In this document: piece by piece, positions 63,099 to 64,000 of the stretch
Position numbering within the stretch: position 1 is the first letter of the stretch
Layout of the letters: the number at the start of each line of letters is the position of its first letter
Assembly: GCA_019894975.1 (NCBI GenBank)
Contig: JAGXNO010000015.1
Location: forward strand, 1 to 64,000
Origin: Promethearchaeota archaeon
Lineage (GTDB): Archaea; Asgardarchaeota; Lokiarchaeia; Sigyniarchaeales; SOKP01
DNA: 64,000 nucleotides
Direction of reading: 5' to 3'
The notes under the pieces: generated by a model
The model's database searches: none
What the model was told of the DNA's origin: nothing
The model's input: only the letters and a program-made list of their open reading frames with translations
Made by a program: the position numbers and the translations under genes

Positions 63099-63126
63099 TG
63101 TATATTAAGAAGAAATACTAGATAAA

Positions 63127-64000
63127 ATGAGCTCTCAAAAAGATATAGAAAAATCAAAGATTTATGGAGAGAAACAAAAGGTTAGATTATATAATCTCAA
63201 GCATTTTATATTTGATTTTGGTGGAGTCTTAATAGAAAAGACTTTTGTACTGAAAAATTTATTTGATATGCTTGAAGCAGATTTAAATTTTACAATTCCA
63301 CGGTTCGAAAACTCTTTTATTAGAAAAATTAAACGTAGTTTAAGTTCGGGAAGAATCTCTTCTCATGAATTTTTAGAAAAAATATTTGAAAAATATTATT
63401 ATCCATTTCAAAAGACCAATGGAGCGTTACCACCTAAAAAAGTAAATGTGGAATATTATGTAGAACTGTGGTTCGATTTATATTCTCAAGTTACTACTTT
63501 TTCATTAGTTATGGCCGAGATAATCGAACGGTTACATCAAGCAGGATATACTGTGAGTTTATTATCAAATACTCATGATATTCATGCCAAATCAAATATG
63601 TTGAAAGGATTTTATGATAATTTTGATAACGTATTTCTCTCAAATGAAATTGGATTAATTAAACCTGATATGGAGAAGTACAAGTATGTTATCAAGAAAT
63701 TAGATACATCCCCAAAGAAATGTGTATTTATTGATGACAAAATTCTAAATTTAGTCCCTGCTAGAGAATTAGGGATGATAGTTATTAGATTTGAATCATT
63801 TGAGAGATTTAAGAAAACTTTAAATGAATTAGGAATAGGAAATATCAATAAAAATCTTCGACATGATATAAAGGAAAAATATAAAAAATACAAAAAGAGT
63901 AAGAAAAAATATAAAAAGGTAAAAAAAGAATATAAAAAAGCTAAGAAGGAGTACTTGAAAAAGAAAGGAAAATCTCTTAAAAGAAAATTAGCATTTCAGC
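63127..64000 (+). CDS. HAD-superfamily hydrolase with Lys/Tyr-rich tail, runs off the window end
   Basis: ATG at 63127, at least 291 residues, 3' end missing. HAD motif I is FDFGGVLIE (single Asp with GG, as in YihX-like and dehalogenase-like members), motif II LLSNTHD, motif III GLIKPDMEKY (Lys), motif IV FIDDKILN. After about residue 245 comes a strongly basic tail built of repeated KYKK/KKEYKKAKK units that continues past 64000. The tail could bind nucleic acid, acidic lipid or polyanions such as inositol polyphosphates. It begins 28 bp after ATP-grasp 4, so it probably belongs to the same operon. Confidence 0.82.
   Translation, partial: MSSQKDIEKSKIYGEKQKVRLYNLKHFIFDFGGVLIEKTFVLKNLFDMLEADLNFTIPRFENSFIRKIKRSLSSGRISSHEFLEKIFEKYYYPFQKTNGALPPKKVNVEYYVELWFDLYSQVTTFSLVMAEIIERLHQAGYTVSLLSNTHDIHAKSNMLKGFYDNFDNVFLSNEIGLIKPDMEKYKYVIKKLDTSPKKCVFIDDKILNLVPARELGMIVIRFESFERFKKTLNELGIGNINKNLRHDIKEKYKKYKKSKKKYKKVKKEYKKAKKEYLKKKGKSLKRKLAFQ

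Noticed and set aside
63612-63893. 93-codon ORF antisense to the HAD gene
   Set aside because: The plus strand here encodes HAD motifs III and IV, so the antisense frame is a shadow.
1-64000. CRISPR arrays, insertion sequences, integrases, prophage genes
   Set aside because: No regularly spaced repeats, terminal inverted repeats with a transposase, or phage structural genes were found.

Overview
The window is AT-rich archaeal DNA, most likely from an Asgard archaeon of the Lokiarchaeia type. Archaeal markers are a KH-MBL-beta-CASP nuclease (aCPSF1/FttA), an archaeal-type EF-2, the F420 gamma-glutamyl ligase CofE, GatA/GatB, archaeal-type myo-inositol-phosphate synthase, and a tRNA-Gln whose D-loop is interrupted by an apparent intron. 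Asgard flavour comes from Roadblock/longin-like proteins, an IFT52-like GIFT-domain protein, a zinc finger/winged-helix/beta-sandwich protein, and bacterial-type GyrA/GyrB. No CRISPR array, transposase, integrase or rRNA was seen. The assignment rests on gene content, not on a phylogeny.

Layout. 1-16.2 kb: phosphoesterase end, IFT52-like protein, M14 peptidase, cupin, gyrA-gyrB (gyrB is broken near its 5' end by a 53-nt segment with stops), dihydropteroate synthase, sulfatase, cofE, then asnS-gatA-gatB. 16.2-26.6 kb: Roadblock protein, small membrane proteins, SDR dehydrogenase, a frameshifted DUF123 gene, a flippase, a 3-hydroxyacyl-CoA dehydrogenase/MenB-BadI-like pair, and a DUF72 protein. 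26.8-35.9 kb: two tandem coiled-coil paralogues, a DNA methyltransferase, a fucose-isomerase-like protein, two GT87-type membrane glycosyltransferases around a secreted protein, hisA, and a CcdA/DsbD-like membrane protein. 36-47.7 kb: the multidomain zinc protein, a ribbon-helix-helix regulator, parvulin, tRNA-Gln, a dGTPase-like HD protein, a NapH-like ferredoxin, aCPSF1, purN, a 101-nt structured element, and an EF-2 paralogue lacking the diphthamide histidine loop.

47.7-54.5 kb is a chemotaxis-like signalling island: CheB, a CheA reduced to HPt and P2 domains, CheY, CheW, a longin-like protein, a zinc/Roadblock-like protein and, after tRNA-Gly, a PAS histidine kinase. No CheA kinase core, CheR, receptor or archaellum gene is present. 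A phosphorelay from the separate kinase through HPt to CheY, with Roadblock/longin proteins as the output side, is my inference.

54.6-64 kb holds membrane proteins, nicotinamidase, a low-molecular-weight phosphatase, UppP, and the most interesting block: myo-inositol-phosphate synthase surrounded by four diverged ATP-grasp paralogues, two of which have inositol-phosphate-kinase (ITPK)-like C-terminal motifs, followed by a HAD hydrolase that runs off the end. I read this as a candidate archaeal soluble inositol-polyphosphate pathway.
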